NCBI GenBank assembly: GCA_040900105.1
Contig: JBBDZP010000029.1
Span: 1 to 30,246, forward strand
Direction: 5' to 3'
Length of the DNA stretch: 30,246 bases
Source: JACPDD01 sp040900105
Lineage (GTDB): Bacteria > Patescibacteriota > Microgenomatia > Levybacterales > UBA12049
The position numbers and the translations under genes are program-made. Below, in pieces: positions 1 to 7,371 of this stretch. The notes under the pieces were generated by a model, which saw only the letters and a program-made list of their open reading frames with translations, searched no databases and was not told the DNA's origin. Every line of letters starts with the position of its first letter. Position 1 is the stretch's first letter.

Positions 1-371
1 TCTTTCTGTTTGAAATTCAAAGATACGGAGTTTATACAGAATCTTTTTCCTGTAGTTTCCCTTGGTCCGTCATCAAAAACGTGGCCCAAATGTGCGCCAC
101 AATTGCTGCAAAGAACTTCTGTCCTTTGCATTCCAAGCGAGTTATCTTTGGCGAACTTTACATTACCTCTTAAGCCTTGGTCAAAACTTGGCCAGCCGCA
201 ATCGCTGTCAAATTTTGTGTCAGAAGCAAAAAGTTCCTGTCCGCAGACTGCACAAAGGTACATTCCTTTTTCAAAATGCTTATAAAATTTCCCGCTAAAA
301 GGCGCCTCTGTTCCCTTTTCAAAAGCGATATGATAAAGCTCCGGCGGCAAATCTCTTTTCTTTGCGTCCAT
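1..371 (-). CDS. msrB: Peptide methionine-(R)-S-oxide reductase MsrB, 3' end cut by the window edge
   Basis: MsrB reduces methionine-R-sulfoxide in oxidised proteins. From the ATG at 371 the minus strand reads openly to the window edge (123 codons, no stop), so the last residues are missing. The N-terminus carries the family start KRDLPPELYHIAFEKGTE, then two zinc-binding CxxC pairs (CAVC and CSNC), the CGWPSF motif, RTEVLCSNCGAHLGHVFDDGP and the RFCINSVSLNF motif with the catalytic cysteine. A TATAAT box lies only 6 nt before the ATG, so the message is probably leaderless. No Shine-Dalgarno is visible. The family call is secure. Confidence 0.95.
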   Translation of the reverse strand, partial: MDAKKRDLPPELYHIAFEKGTEAPFSGKFYKHFEKGMYLCAVCGQELFASDTKFDSDCGWPSFDQGLRGNVKFAKDNSLGMQRTEVLCSNCGAHLGHVFDDGPRETTGKRFCINSVSLNFKQK

Positions 372-377
372 AACCTA

Positions 378-383
378 ATTATA
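378..383 (-). promoter_or_regulatory. -10 box of msrB, leaderless start
   Basis: TATAAT on the minus strand with exactly 6 nt between it and the msrB ATG, so transcription would begin at or next to the start codon. No good -35 is seen at 17 nt. Confidence 0.5.
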
Positions 384-403
384 GCAAAAATGAGGCTTAA
401 GAA

Positions 404-778
404 TTATTTTTCGTGAGAAGATTTTTGTGCTTCTAATTCTAGGGCTTTTTCTCCTATCTTCTGTCTTACTTGCCAAAATTTATTCTCTCTTTCAAAGTTT
501 TCCGGATCCATGCCTCCATATTCTGTTGCTTCCGCCATTCTTCTTGCGTAATCAATAACATATTCAACGTCTATATTCACTGGTTGTGCCCTTTTTCTAA
601 CAGGATTCTTCCATGTTTTAAATGCAGAAATCACCCCTCCTGCTGCTTCTTCACTTGACTCCATTCCATAACCTCCAAAATTTTCTACCCAAAAACTAAG
701 AGCCTGATGGTCTTTCTGCGCTCTATTCTTCTCTTCTTCCTGCAGCCTTTCTATATCGCCCCCTGCTTCATTCACCAT
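404..778 (-). CDS. Hypothetical protein, 124 aa, charged and soluble
   Basis: I do not recognise this protein. It is acidic to mixed-charge, has no signal peptide or membrane segment, and is probably mostly helical, with charged stretches at both ends. A TATAAT box (789-794) lies 10 nt before the ATG and no Shine-Dalgarno is seen. It follows another unknown gene on the same strand and precedes msrB. The ORF is intact and has a promoter-like sequence at its start, so I think it is real, but no function can be given. Confidence 0.55.
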   Translation of the reverse strand: MVNEAGGDIERLQEEEKNRAQKDHQALSFWVENFGGYGMESSEEAAGGVISAFKTWKNPVRKRAQPVNIDVEYVIDYARRMAEATEYGGMDPENFERENKFWQVRQKIGEKALELEAQKSSHEK

Positions 779-822
779 AACTATTTCGATTATACAATGG
801 AATCAATCCAAAGTAAATCTTG

Positions 823-1287
823 CTATCTTCTTGCTTTTGCTTCTAGGCTCTTCTGAAAAATTTGATTAGCCTCCTGTGCAACTCCGTTAATAAACTCTTC
901 ATACTGGATTAGATCTCCTCTATTAGACTCATCCCCTGCAACTTCCGTAACCCTGCATCGAGTTCTATTCACTATGCTGTATGGTGTCATATTTCTAAAG
1001 TGCACTGCCTTGCTCTCAAACGCCGGAGAATCACTACAGCTAGCATAAAAAGCAGCAAGTTTTTTCCTTACTGTGTCAAACGTTGATAGGAACACCAATG
1101 CATTCACGGTGTGGTCTGCAGCAGGGCTTACAGCTTGAGAGCATTGTATTAGCACCTCATCGTGGCATATATCAGATAGTACGCCTCTTTGAAAAACTTC
1201 TGATACGGGGCCACTTCTGTATGCTTCGTCTATCTCATTAACCAACGTACGTACGTCTTCAGGCAAATTCGACTCTTCTTCTCTCAT
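823..1287 (-). CDS. Hypothetical protein, 154 aa
   Basis: No family is recognised. The protein is soluble with mixed charge; four cysteines are scattered and form no zinc motif. A TATAAT box at 1297-1302 ends 9 nt before the ATG, the same short spacing seen at several genes here, which supports a real start. It lies downstream of nadV on the same strand (55-nt gap), but with its own apparent promoter it need not belong to the NAD cluster. Confidence 0.55.
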   Translation of the reverse strand: MREEESNLPEDVRTLVNEIDEAYRSGPVSEVFQRGVLSDICHDEVLIQCSQAVSPAADHTVNALVFLSTFDTVRKKLAAFYASCSDSPAFESKAVHFRNMTPYSIVNRTRCRVTEVAGDESNRGDLIQYEEFINGVAQEANQIFQKSLEAKARR

Positions 1288-1342
1288 AAGAATGAGATTA
1301 TATATGATGGGACTCTATTTTGCCAGTCCTTGCCAAACTTTA

Positions 1343-2716
1343 TTATATTACAGCGCGGTTTTTGATCTCTTCAAATGATTGATTGTTTATGAGATCTCCA
1401 TTTTTGAATACAGTTTTCAACTTATTTGACTTAAACTCTACTTTTTTCTCTTGTCTAGTGACCAATTTGCCATCTTTCATTACCAACGCAAATCTTCCTG
1501 ATTTGGATTTTTTATCAGAACCGATTGGATCTTTAAAAACGTCCACAGATACACCATCAATAATCACGTTACTACAATTAAACACAAATTTGAGAGTATC
1601 CCTATTCACCTTCTGCAACAATCCACCACCAGAACCTAATGCAATATTATCAATGCTCCAACCCGAAGATTTTATCGCCTTAAGTATTTTATCTATAGTC
1701 TCATAACTTATTCCATCACCCTGAATTATTCTAAGGTATGATGGTAATATTTTGTACCCCTTTTCGTTTTTTATATATCCAAATTTGTCGCCAAGAACTC
1801 TCAGGATTTGTGGAATCACATTAATAGGATTTCCACTATCTGGTCGTAAAAAAATAGTTCCCTTGTGGCTTTTAATATCTCCACTTAATTGCTCTCCTAA
1901 TATTTTTCTACATGCGTTAAAGATATCATATGAATCGCAAACTATAATAATCATGCCAGTTGTAAACTTTTCCAACATATTTTTATAAGCACCAATTTCT
2001 TTCTTTTCTCCCCAGGAAATTACGGTGCTGTGTTCATTAGCCGGTACAGCATGAGAGGGCATTTCCACATTGTAATATTTACGAAGTAGTCTAATTGCGG
2101 CCAGGTTTTCTGAAGTTTTAAAATTTACCAAATGTGCTGCTCCTCCAATACTTGCGCTTTCATGAGAACTGCTTCCCCGGTAACCAAAATCGACAAGCTT
2201 GTTCTCTGTCATAGTAGGATTCCCAGTTTCTTTTAAATATTTTCTAATTGTTTTTTTCATTTCTCGAGACTGAGTTGCGATGGTACATGGATACCAGATT
2301 TGGGAGAGAACAGTTTCAATATAGCTTGTTAACCAAAAACATTCAGGATCTGTGTTTTCGACGGTTAGGAGAACATTTCGATTATTTACTACTGTTCCTT
2401 CTTGAACAGCTTTAATTACTATAGGAAGTTTTCCAGCATGCTCACGAAGGATATATAACCAGCCTTCCTTGTTAAAGATGGCAGGGTTATTAAAGTGCTT
2501 TGAGAATATTTTCTCTGCCTCTTCTATCTTTTTTTTTGACACTACTTTTCCTACTAGATACTGTTTGAGAATATATTGTAGTCCAAAAAAAACGATTTCA
2601 TCCCATTGTCCCCCTCGAGATTCAAAATATAAATATATATATTGAGTTTTTGGAGGGTATTGATGCCAATGCGTAACTTTATAGCTATCGGTCATTAAAA
2701 TGATATTGTTTTCCAT
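1343..2716 (-). CDS. nadV: Nicotinamide phosphoribosyltransferase (NAMPT/NadV)
   Basis: Converts nicotinamide plus PRPP to NMN, the entry step of nicotinamide salvage. The 457-aa product resembles vertebrate NAMPT over its full length: TDSYKVTHWHQYPP near the N-terminus, VENTDPECFWLT, DFGYRGSSSHESA (about 177-188), VPANEHSTVISWG with the conserved active-site His229, IFLRPDSGNP (Arg291, Asp293) and a GSGGG phosphate loop. At the position of human Asp219, which recognises the amide of nicotinamide, this protein has Glu203, still acidic. I chose the ATG at 2716, not the longer frame to 2932: the extra 72 residues are unlike the family and cross the divergent promoter, while a TATAAT box sits 7 nt before 2716. 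It is divergent from an NCS1 transporter and close to pncC, nadE and nadD. Confidence 0.95.
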   Translation of the reverse strand: MENNIILMTDSYKVTHWHQYPPKTQYIYLYFESRGGQWDEIVFFGLQYILKQYLVGKVVSKKKIEEAEKIFSKHFNNPAIFNKEGWLYILREHAGKLPIVIKAVQEGTVVNNRNVLLTVENTDPECFWLTSYIETVLSQIWYPCTIATQSREMKKTIRKYLKETGNPTMTENKLVDFGYRGSSSHESASIGGAAHLVNFKTSENLAAIRLLRKYYNVEMPSHAVPANEHSTVISWGEKKEIGAYKNMLEKFTTGMIIIVCDSYDIFNACRKILGEQLSGDIKSHKGTIFLRPDSGNPINVIPQILRVLGDKFGYIKNEKGYKILPSYLRIIQGDGISYETIDKILKAIKSSGWSIDNIALGSGGGLLQKVNRDTLKFVFNCSNVIIDGVSVDVFKDPIGSDKKSKSGRFALVMKDGKLVTRQEKKVEFKSNKLKTVFKNGDLINNQSFEEIKNRAVI

Positions 2717-2806
2717 TTTATTTATTATAAAATTGAGAAGTTTCAATATTGTATTACAATGTTGACAAAAGTCAATTAATTTCTTACTATAAGTAGCAAG
2801 TTTAAT
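2717..2806. promoter_or_regulatory. Divergent promoter/operator region between nadV and the NCS1 transporter
   Basis: Minus strand: TATAAT at 2724-2729, 7 nt from the nadV ATG. Plus strand: TTGACA at 2762-2767, 17-bp spacer, TACTAT at 2785-2790, then 16 nt to the transporter ATG. Two adjacent palindromes lie between the start sites: ATTGTA-T-TACAAT (2748-2760) and TTGAC-AAAA-GTCAA (2762-2775); the second covers the transporter -35. They are candidate operators for a shared regulator, which is an inference. Confidence 0.6.
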
Positions 2807-4228
2807 ATGCTCCTTAAGGCTAAAAAGAAAGTTGATAAAATTATTATTCCTGTCCGTGAGGGAAATTATGGAAAAAGAATCTTGGCAGTTGAACCTGGAG
2901 GGACAGAGTTTATCCCAACATCCCAGCGCCACGGCAATCCTTTAAGATTATTCTGGACATGGAATTCTCCTAACTGGGAATTTGCTACTCTGTTTGTTGG
3001 GGTGGTGCCCGTAGTCATTTTTGGAGGAAGTTTTTGGCTGACGGCACTAGGCATTATGCTGGGTAGCTTACTTGGGGCTTGTGTCGTAGGTATTTTTTCG
3101 TCATGGGGTCCTAAACTTGGAGTTCCTCAGATGATTCAGTCCCGCAGTGCCTTCGGTTATGTTGGCAATATCTTTCCATCTGGACTAAATGCTATTACAG
3201 TCGGAGTCGGATGGTTCGCTATAAACAGCATTACTGGTGCTTTCGCACTTAGTAGTTTTTCTAACTTATCATTCCAGATATCGCTTATAATAATTACTTT
3301 TATACAAGCGCTAGTCGCATTTATTGGACATAATTTTATTCATCAATTTGAAAAGTTTATGTTTCCTATTCTGGCGATTATTTTTACTACTTCATCGATG
3401 ATAATTTTTACACAAGCAAATCTAGCTCAGGGGTTTAACCAAAGTGCTCCCCTTGCTTTCGGAGGTTCCTTAGGAGCATTTATTATTGCCTTTTCTATCT
3501 CCTTTGCATATGCGGGGGGTTGGGCTCCATATTCCATGGATTACTCGAGATATCTACCTAGAAATACAAGATCATCCAGGGTGTTTTGGGCAACTATGCT
3601 TGGAATTTTTCTACCTTGCTTAGTGCTCCAAGTGGCAGGCGCAGCTTTAGCAACAATTCCCACAACATCATGGGGACCTTCGGATAATCCAGTAAGTCAA
3701 ATGGTCAAAATATTACCCAGCGCTCTTGGGTTACTAACCCTACTATCAATTACTTTAGGTGGCATTAGTGCTAATGCGCTAAATATTTATACCGGCGCCA
3801 TGTCATTCTTAGCAACGGGAATTAAGTTGGGTGGGCTAAAATGGCAGAGAGGAATTGTTACTGTAATATTCGGCATAATTGGATATCTAGTAGCTCGCAT
3901 GGGAGAGGTAGATTTTGGACGATCGTACGAAAACTTTCTGCTTGTCTTGACTTACTGGATTGCTCCTTACTTAGGAGTAATTCTTACTGATTTTTGGCTA
4001 CAAAAAGGCAAATATGATATCGTCTCTTTCTATAATAAGGCCTACACTCCTAAAAAAGGACTTATAGCTATGATCGCAGGAATAGTTATGTCGATTCCAT
4101 TTTGGAATCAAGCTTTATGGCATGGACCTGTGGTAGATCTAGCGCCTCAGCTAGGAGATTTAAGTTTTCTTGTAGGATTTTTTGTTTCCTCTCTAACATA
4201 CTACCTATTTAAAACCCGCTTGAAGTAA
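2807..4228 (+). CDS. NCS1-family nucleobase/vitamin:cation symporter
   Basis: An integral membrane transporter of 473 aa, the usual NCS1 length, with about 12 hydrophobic segments. Family hallmarks include the first-helix region after RLFWTWNSPNWEFATLF, the GVPQMIQSRSAFGYVGN loop, AYAGGWAPYSMDYSRYLP and a late SYENFLLVLTYWIAPYLGV segment. NCS1 members carry cytosine, uracil, allantoin, hydantoins, thiamine or, in yeast Nrt1, nicotinamide riboside. Here the gene is divergent from nadV and 29 nt upstream of pncC, so uptake of nicotinamide or another NAD precursor is the most economical guess. The substrate cannot be read from sequence alone. A good -35/-10 pair precedes it. Confidence 0.9.
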   Translation: MLLKAKKKVDKIIIPVREGNYGKRILAVEPGGTEFIPTSQRHGNPLRLFWTWNSPNWEFATLFVGVVPVVIFGGSFWLTALGIMLGSLLGACVVGIFSSWGPKLGVPQMIQSRSAFGYVGNIFPSGLNAITVGVGWFAINSITGAFALSSFSNLSFQISLIIITFIQALVAFIGHNFIHQFEKFMFPILAIIFTTSSMIIFTQANLAQGFNQSAPLAFGGSLGAFIIAFSISFAYAGGWAPYSMDYSRYLPRNTRSSRVFWATMLGIFLPCLVLQVAGAALATIPTTSWGPSDNPVSQMVKILPSALGLLTLLSITLGGISANALNIYTGAMSFLATGIKLGGLKWQRGIVTVIFGIIGYLVARMGEVDFGRSYENFLLVLTYWIAPYLGVILTDFWLQKGKYDIVSFYNKAYTPKKGLIAMIAGIVMSIPFWNQALWHGPVVDLAPQLGDLSFLVGFFVSSLTYYLFKTRLK

Positions 4229-4248
4229 CCTAAATAAAGATATATAAT
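4220..4248 (+). promoter_or_regulatory. Sigma70-type promoter for pncC
   Basis: TTGAAG (4220-4225), 17-bp spacer, TATAAT (4243-4248), then 9 nt to the ATG. The -35 overlaps the last codons of the transporter. It implies pncC can be transcribed alone with almost no leader. Confidence 0.6.
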
Positions 4249-4257
4249 CCTGTTTAT

Positions 4258-4839
4258 ATGCAAGAACGTGAATCTAGTGGTCTTGGTAATTCGCAGTCAG
4301 AATTTAGATCTCCAGCAGAAGAACAAAGATTATTAAATTTAGATTTGGCTACTCAAGTCGTTCATAGGCTCCGCCGGGACAATCTCTTTATAACTACCGT
4401 GGAGTCATGCACAGGCGGAGGACTTGCCAATGCCATAACAAATATTAGTGGCGCCAGTGAAGTAATTAAAGGTGCTTTTGTTACCTACTCAAATGAACAA
4501 AAAGTCGCTCTAGGCGTACCTCCCGAAATAATTGACGAGCATGGTGTCTATTCATTGCAAACTGCGGAAGCGATGGCTCGGATTGGTCTTCAGAGAGCAG
4601 TAAGCGCAGATGTAGCAGTTGGAATTACCGGAAGTATTTCAAGAGCTGATCCAAATAATCCAAATTCCGTACCCGGAGTAATTTATGTGGCTACCGTGTT
4701 CGGAGATAAGGTTGATGCTCAAGTCTTTAATTTCATGGAAGGGGAAAGATGGGAAATAAAAGACAAGGCAGTAGGAGAAGCGCTTAAAATGGTCTTGGGA
4801 ATTATTGAAGCCAATGACGAAAATCCACAATCTCCGTAA
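4258..4839 (+). CDS. pncC: Nicotinamide-nucleotide amidohydrolase PncC (stand-alone CinA C-terminal domain)
   Basis: PncC hydrolyses NMN to nicotinate mononucleotide plus ammonia. The 193-aa protein has an extra hydrophilic N-terminus of about 30 residues, then the CinA-C fold: TTVESCTGGGLA (47-57, with Ser50 of the ESxTGG motif as the expected nucleophile), the ISGASEVIKGAFVTYSNEQK segment, the YSLQTAEAMA helix and VGITGSIS. It lacks the N-terminal COG1058 domain of full CinA, as expected of a dedicated deamidase rather than competence-linked CinA. It converges with nadE (6-nt gap). With nadV making NMN and nadD/nadE next to it, its role in the pathway is well supported by context. Confidence 0.9.
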   Translation: MQERESSGLGNSQSEFRSPAEEQRLLNLDLATQVVHRLRRDNLFITTVESCTGGGLANAITNISGASEVIKGAFVTYSNEQKVALGVPPEIIDEHGVYSLQTAEAMARIGLQRAVSADVAVGITGSISRADPNNPNSVPGVIYVATVFGDKVDAQVFNFMEGERWEIKDKAVGEALKMVLGIIEANDENPQSP

Positions 4840-4845
4840 CAAATC

Positions 4846-5619
4846 TTATAGCTCCGAAGCGAAGGGCAAATTGTGTTTGAACTCGTTTTTCTTTGCAAAT
4901 TGCAAAACTTTAGCAACTGTGTCTTTTTCAAATCCCTTCTTGATTATGTTTGAAGAGGATAATTTTTTATCAAAATAAAGGTATAAAATTTCATCTGCCT
5001 CTCTATAAGTAAAACCAAATTCTTCTTCGTCTGTTTGATTTTCCCAAAGACCTGCTGTAGGTTTTTTTGTTAATATAGATTTGGGTATATTCAAAAAGTT
5101 TGCCAACTCATAAATTTGGGTTTTATAAAGATTGAAGAGCGGTTCGATGTCACTTGCCTCATCTCCAAATCTGGTGAAATATCCCAGAAGATGTTCTGTT
5201 TTATTTTCTGTGCCAATAACTAATGCTTTTCTTTTCTTCGCTTGATCAAAAAGGATAATCATTCTGGTTCTTGCCATAATATTGCCTTTGCGTATTAAAT
5301 CCATTTTGTAATCAGTTTTTATAATATTATCGACAAAATCTTGTATATTGACTTGGGTTATGTTTTTTTTGGGAATCCTCAACATGTCTATAATTTTAAA
5401 AGCATCTGTAACTCCTTGACTATTTAGTTCACCATAAGGAAGAAGGACTGGAAAAACATTTTCCTTACCTAAAGCGCGAACGGCAAGTGTGCAGGAAACG
5501 CTCGAATCAATTCCGCCCGAGAGTGCAATTACGGCTTGAGAAAATTTGGCTTTTTTAAAGACACGCTTCATGAAGTCTATAATTTTTTCTGAAGTTTCTT
5601 TGGAATTTATATGTTTCAT
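4846..5619 (-). CDS. nadE: Ammonia-dependent NAD synthetase NadE
   Basis: Last step of NAD synthesis: nicotinate adenine dinucleotide + ATP + NH3 to NAD. The 257-aa protein has the PP-loop SGGIDSS at 34-40, TENKTEH (137-143), the GDEASDIEPLFNLYKTQIYELA block and PTAGLWENQTDEEEFGF around 187-203, all typical of NadE. There is no N-terminal glutaminase domain, so free ammonia must be the nitrogen donor; PncC next door releases ammonia. Its ATG overlaps the nadD stop by 4 nt (ATGA), indicating translational coupling downstream of nadD. Confidence 0.95.
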   Translation of the reverse strand: MKHINSKETSEKIIDFMKRVFKKAKFSQAVIALSGGIDSSVSCTLAVRALGKENVFPVLLPYGELNSQGVTDAFKIIDMLRIPKKNITQVNIQDFVDNIIKTDYKMDLIRKGNIMARTRMIILFDQAKKRKALVIGTENKTEHLLGYFTRFGDEASDIEPLFNLYKTQIYELANFLNIPKSILTKKPTAGLWENQTDEEEFGFTYREADEILYLYFDKKLSSSNIIKKGFEKDTVAKVLQFAKKNEFKHNLPFASEL

Positions 5620-6185
5620 GATTTTTTATATAAGTTGTTCTTTTGAATATACGATAAAACAGGTTTTGGGACGAGTCCATCGACTGATAATCTTTTTCCA
5701 ATGCGCTGGCGAATAATTGAAGAGGATATATTGGATGTTATAAATTCAGGAGAAGAAACTAGATTGAAACCTTTTGGCAATTCTGGGGGAAGACAATTGC
5801 CACTGCGAGAAACGACGAGAAACTTTATTTCTTTAATTAAGACTTCATACTCTTTCCATTTTTTAAAATCAGCCAGCACATCGCTTCCAACTATCCAAAA
5901 GAAATCATGAGGGTACTTTTTTTTTAATCTCCTAGCAGTTTCAATTGTATAGCTTTTTCTCTTATATTTTATCTCTTCATCGCAGACAATAATTCCCTTT
6001 TCTTGAGTTAACTTTGACATTGCAAGTCTGTGAGATGCAAGGGATACACTTGAATCCCAACTGTGCATAAAATATGGCATCAACCAAATTTGATCTAGAT
6101 TCAAGATTTCTTTGACCTGACGAGCTACCAATATGTGTCCGAGATGAGGTGGATCAAATGATCCACCCAATATACCAATGCGCAT
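5616..6185 (-). CDS. nadD: Nicotinate-nucleotide adenylyltransferase NadD
   Basis: Adenylates nicotinate mononucleotide to NaAD. The 189-aa protein shows the nucleotidyltransferase signature GGSFDPPHLGH (7-17), FFWIVGSDVLADFKKW (95-110), ISSSIIRQRI (153-162, matching the family SSTxIR) and the C-terminal VPKPVLSYIQKNNLY. The usual PPHK stretch after the first strand is replaced by MHSWDSSVSLASH, so strict preference for NaMN over NMN is not proven from sequence. It is the first gene of a nadD-nadE pair with a 4-nt overlap. A TATAAA-like box lies 7 nt before the ATG. The IS element begins 61 nt upstream. Confidence 0.9.
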   Translation of the reverse strand: MRIGILGGSFDPPHLGHILVARQVKEILNLDQIWLMPYFMHSWDSSVSLASHRLAMSKLTQEKGIIVCDEEIKYKRKSYTIETARRLKKKYPHDFFWIVGSDVLADFKKWKEYEVLIKEIKFLVVSRSGNCLPPELPKGFNLVSSPEFITSNISSSIIRQRIGKRLSVDGLVPKPVLSYIQKNNLYKKS

Positions 6186-6246
6186 AGGAATTTTTATAAA
6201 ATTTACCTCATGAGATTTTACAATATATATAAGGAAATTCCAAATA

Positions 6247-7320
6247 TGTCTAGGCTCCCATACATACAGAACGGTTGAATAGAGATTGAGCCGACGATAT
6301 ACTGACGCAGCTATGCGTCACTACAATATTTTACCAACGGTATCTATTCAAGCTGCATCTTTGTCAAAGGATGCTTTAAGAAGGTTAACTTGGCTTGACT
6401 GGTATTTTACTCATGGAGAAAATGCTGAAGGCACTTGCCGACACTTTGGTATTTCAAAGAGTGTCTTTTACCGCTGGTTCAATAGATTTGATAAGAGGAA
6501 TCTTAGAACCTTAGAGTTTGATACCAAAACCAGAAGGCCACATAAGGTCCGGGAGATGACAACTCCCCAATGGATTCAAAGGAGAATCTACGACATCCGT
6601 ATTCAGGACCTGGAGAAATCTAAATATGAAATACAGGCAGAGCTAGGAGATGAGGGAATAGTTATCGGAAGAAAATGTATACAGAAGGTAATTAACAGAA
6701 ACAGTGAATTAAGAAATCTACAGCATGCAAAAAGAGTCAAAAAACACCATAACTACAAGATTGCCAGAATTAAGGCAACAGTTGAGCTTAGAGAGAAAGA
6801 GTTAGGCTCTTTAGTTCAGGTAGATACTAAATACTTCTATGTGTTATGAAAGAAATTCTACATATTTTCAGCAATTGATTGCAAATCAAGGTTTGCTTTT
6901 ATCTATTGCTACAAAACAATATCATCAGCTTCAAGGAAAGACTTCATAAGACGAATGAGACAGTACTTTCCCTTCAAGATCCAGGCTATTAATACTGATA
7001 ATGGCAGTGAGTATCTTCTCAACTTCCATAAAGAGATTAAAGCTTGGGGCATCCCACACTTTTTTATAGATCCACATTGTCCTAAGCAAAATGGCAGGGT
7101 TGAGAGATTACACCAAACAGCAGAGTATGAATACTTTAATTATCAATATGATCTTTTAGATGACTTAGAAGAAATTAACAGACATTGCATGTTATTTAAT
7201 ACAAAGTACAATACTAAAAGATTCCATAGATCCCTAGGCTACAAAAGACCGGCAGAATATGTTAGGATACTGCAGGAAGAGAAAGGAGGACAACCGTTCT
7301 CTATCTAGGGTGCCAGCACA
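6247..7320 (+). mobile_element. IS481-family insertion sequence, complete ends, 1074 bp
   Basis: The element runs from TGT at 6247 to ACA at 7320. Its ends form imperfect inverted repeats of about 30 bp: the inner parts AGAACGGTTG are identical and the outer parts share TGT, GG and CCC blocks. It is flanked on both sides by AATA (6243-6246 and 7321-7324), a 4-bp target-site duplication. The encoded transposase has the IS481-type HTH plus DDE integrase layout. The intact duplication suggests fairly recent insertion, but the transposase frame is interrupted. It sits between the divergent genes nadD and the CinA-like gene, 5 bp from the latter's -35 box. Confidence 0.9.
6286..7308 (+). pseudogene. 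IS481-family transposase interrupted by an in-frame TGA
   Basis: The frame opens at TTG 6286 (or ATG 6313), encodes an N-terminal helix-turn-helix (CRHFGISKSVFYRWFNRF) and the first DDE aspartate in VQVDTKYFYVL. It then meets TGA at 6847-6849 and continues in the same frame with KKFYIFSAIDCKSRFAF, NTDNGSEY (second Asp) and CPKQNGRVERLHQ (third acidic residue, Glu), ending at 7308. No base is lost: a single GGA-to-TGA change would explain it, as glycine is common at this site in relatives. Stop readthrough cannot be excluded. TGA is a normal stop in this genome, so I call it a broken gene. Confidence 0.85.
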
Positions 7321-7325
7321 AATAA

Positions 7326-7354
7326 TTGACTAGGTGGAATAGATATCATAAAAT
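7326..7354 (+). promoter_or_regulatory. Promoter of the CinA-like gene, next to the IS end
   Basis: TTGACT (7326-7331), 17-bp spacer, TAAAAT (7349-7354), 17 nt before the ATG at 7372. The -35 begins 5 bp outside the IS right end, so the insertion just missed this promoter but may have removed upstream control. Confidence 0.5.
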
Positions 7355-7371
7355 ATTGACTATCCTAACAT

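Noticed and set aside
2717..2932. 72-residue N-terminal extension of nadV
   Set aside because: The extra residues do not resemble the family, would overlap the divergent transporter start and cross two promoters, and a -10 box lies 7 nt before the internal ATG.
6286..7308. Alternative genetic code with TGA read as glycine
   Set aside because: cysS, glyA and nadD end with TGA at the proper place, and no other long gene has an internal TGA.
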